Positions 63,278 through 64,000 of a stretch of 64,000 nt of DNA are shown in pieces. A program made the position numbers and the translations under genes. Every line of letters starts with the position of its first letter. Within the stretch, counting starts at the first letter, position 1. The notes under the pieces are model-generated. The model was not told the origin of the DNA. It searched no databases and saw nothing but the letters and a program-made list of their open reading frames with translations. The DNA comes from an uncultured Clostridium sp. GTDB taxonomy: Bacteria > Bacillota > Clostridia > Lachnospirales > Lachnospiraceae. Location of the stretch: contig URFM01000005.1 in NCBI GenBank assembly GCA_900547035.1, positions 43,661 to 107,660 on the forward strand, in the 5' to 3' direction.

Positions 63278-63733
63278 ATGGCAAAGCAAACGAATTCGCT
63301 CGCGCATACGAAGTGGATGTGCAAGTATCACATCGTCTTCACCCCTAAGTATAGACGAAAAATTGTTTATAATCAATATAAAGCGGATTTACGAGATATA
63401 TTAAAACAGCTTTGTAGCTATAAGGGGGTAGAGATCATAGAAGGGCAGTTGATGCCGGACCATGTACATATGTTAGTGAGCATCCCGCCGAAAATCAGTG
63501 TATCGAGTTTTATGGGGTATCTGAAAGGAAAAAGCGCCCTGATGATGTTTGACCGGCATGCGAACCTAAAGTATAAATTTGGAAATCGTCACTTTTGGTC
63601 AGAAGGATACTATGTGAGTACGGTGGGGTTAAATGAAGCCACAATTAGAAAATATATACAAGAGCAGGAGAAGGCAGATATGATAAAGGACAAACTAAGT
63701 GCAAAAGAATACGAGGACCCTTTTAAGGGTTAA
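63278..63733 (+). CDS. tnpA: IS200/IS605-family Y1 transposase TnpA
   Basis: 151 residues, the full family length. The HUH motif is PDHVHMLVS (His-U-His, about residues 62-66), and the nucleophile Tyr is expected in the C-terminal helix region GYYVSTVGLNEATIRKYIQEQ. It cuts and joins single-stranded ends through a 5'-phosphotyrosine link. The gene is intact. Its ribosome site is locked in a 14-bp stem. Base composition is lower in G+C than the neighbours, in keeping with a mobile gene. Confidence 0.93.
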   Translation: MAKQTNSLAHTKWMCKYHIVFTPKYRRKIVYNQYKADLRDILKQLCSYKGVEIIEGQLMPDHVHMLVSIPPKISVSSFMGYLKGKSALMMFDRHANLKYKFGNRHFWSEGYYVSTVGLNEATIRKYIQEQEKADMIKDKLSAKEYEDPFKG

Positions 63734-63751
63734 AGGCTAAGTAATACAAAA

Positions 63752-63899
63752 GCCCCTTAAGGGGCGGCAACGAGTCAAAAGCAATCAGGCCTGAACGGAG
63801 CTATGGGAAGGAAGCGCAAGCAAACTTCCCATAGTACAAAGAGAAGGCCAGCGCCTTGAGGCGTGGCCAAGTAGGGCGGGCTTAGAGCCCGCGTCCCGA
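63752..63899 (+). ncRNA. Structured 3' region of the IS200-like element (possible RNA)
   Basis: Four strong hairpins in a row between tnpA and the right end: GCCCCTTAAGGGGC (63752-63765), CTATGGGAAG/CTTCCCATAG (63801-63834), GGCCAGCGCC/GGCGTGGCC (63846-63868) and GCGGGCT/AGCCCGC (63876-63892). No protein frame is convincing. Family members with tnpB or iscB carry guide RNAs near this end; whether this is a relic RNA or only terminator and end structure is open. Confidence 0.4.
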
Positions 63900-64000
63900 G
63901 CCACCCGTTTTACGGGTGGCGGCGACTGCATACCTTGCATTTCAACTGTCCGGCCTTGCCGTTATTGCGGTAAAGATAAGGCTGCGGGGCACCGCAGGAA

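Larger units (their letters stand above)
63175..63930 (+). mobile_element. IS200/IS605-family element carrying tnpA only (ends approximate)
   Basis: Left-end hairpin CACCCGC-TAT-GCGGGTG (63179-63195) and right-end hairpin CCACCCGT-TTT-ACGGGTGG (63901-63919) flank a Y1 transposase gene. These subterminal hairpins without terminal inverted repeats, and the absence of a target duplication, fit the single-strand peel-and-paste transposition of the family. No tnpB is present. The exact cleavage sites cannot be set from one copy. Confidence 0.82.

Noticed and set aside
1..64000. CRISPR arrays, rRNA operons, integrated phage
   Set aside because: No regularly spaced direct repeats, no rRNA sequence and no phage structural or integrase genes were seen in reading the window.

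Overview
The window looks like a chromosomal segment of a spore-forming Clostridia, most likely Lachnospiraceae. It carries sporulation sigma-K, CodY, an LTA-synthase-like enzyme, strong AGGAGG ribosome sites and a G+C near 50% (by eye). Nearly all genes are on the + strand. Exceptions are a MarR/ABC exporter operon, one MATE gene, and upp with a neighbouring membrane protein.

Region 1 (1-14.1 kb): a surface protein with a MacB-type permease; a ZTP riboswitch controlling a split PurH pair (separate IMP cyclohydrolase and AICAR transformylase); an LTA-synthase-like enzyme; sigK; galE; a shortened nitroreductase; and a convergent MarR-regulated heterodimeric ABC exporter. Region 2 (14.2-24.4 kb) is DNA metabolism: a radical SAM/DUF4130 pair, a candidate retron (structured non-coding RNA, reverse transcriptase, overlapping cysteine-rich gene), then yifB/comM, dprA, topA and codY. 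Region 3 (24.4-28.0 kb): a hexuronate operon uxuA-uxuB-gntR with visible operators. Region 4 (28.1-36.1 kb): plsX-acpP-rnc-smc-ftsY, then threonine ammonia-lyase.

Region 5 (36.2-49.6 kb): a CLC transporter, a frameshifted HxlR regulator, tRNA-Gly(CCC), a MATE pump facing its MerR regulator across a textbook 19-bp-spacer promoter, an Eis-like acetyltransferase, a type IIA topoisomerase gene pair, deoD, asd and galM. Region 6 (49.7-57.4 kb): a sugar ABC uptake locus with a YesM-type kinase, whose expected response regulator is reduced to a DNA-binding domain without a receiver domain. Region 7 (57.5-64 kb): topB, a hexapeptide-repeat protein, upp, a flavodoxin lipoprotein, and an IS200-like element that appears to cut a small lipoprotein gene.

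The strongest lead for an undescribed system is the retron-like locus at 16.70-18.38 kb. A dyad-flanked, hairpin-rich RNA candidate lies 30 bp before a retron-type reverse transcriptase (YCDD active site), whose 3' end overlaps a C-GCAxxG-C-C family gene. Other leads are the riboswitch-controlled split PurH, the uxu operators, the receiver-less regulator, two dispersed hairpin repeat families, and the structured 3' tail of the IS200-like element.
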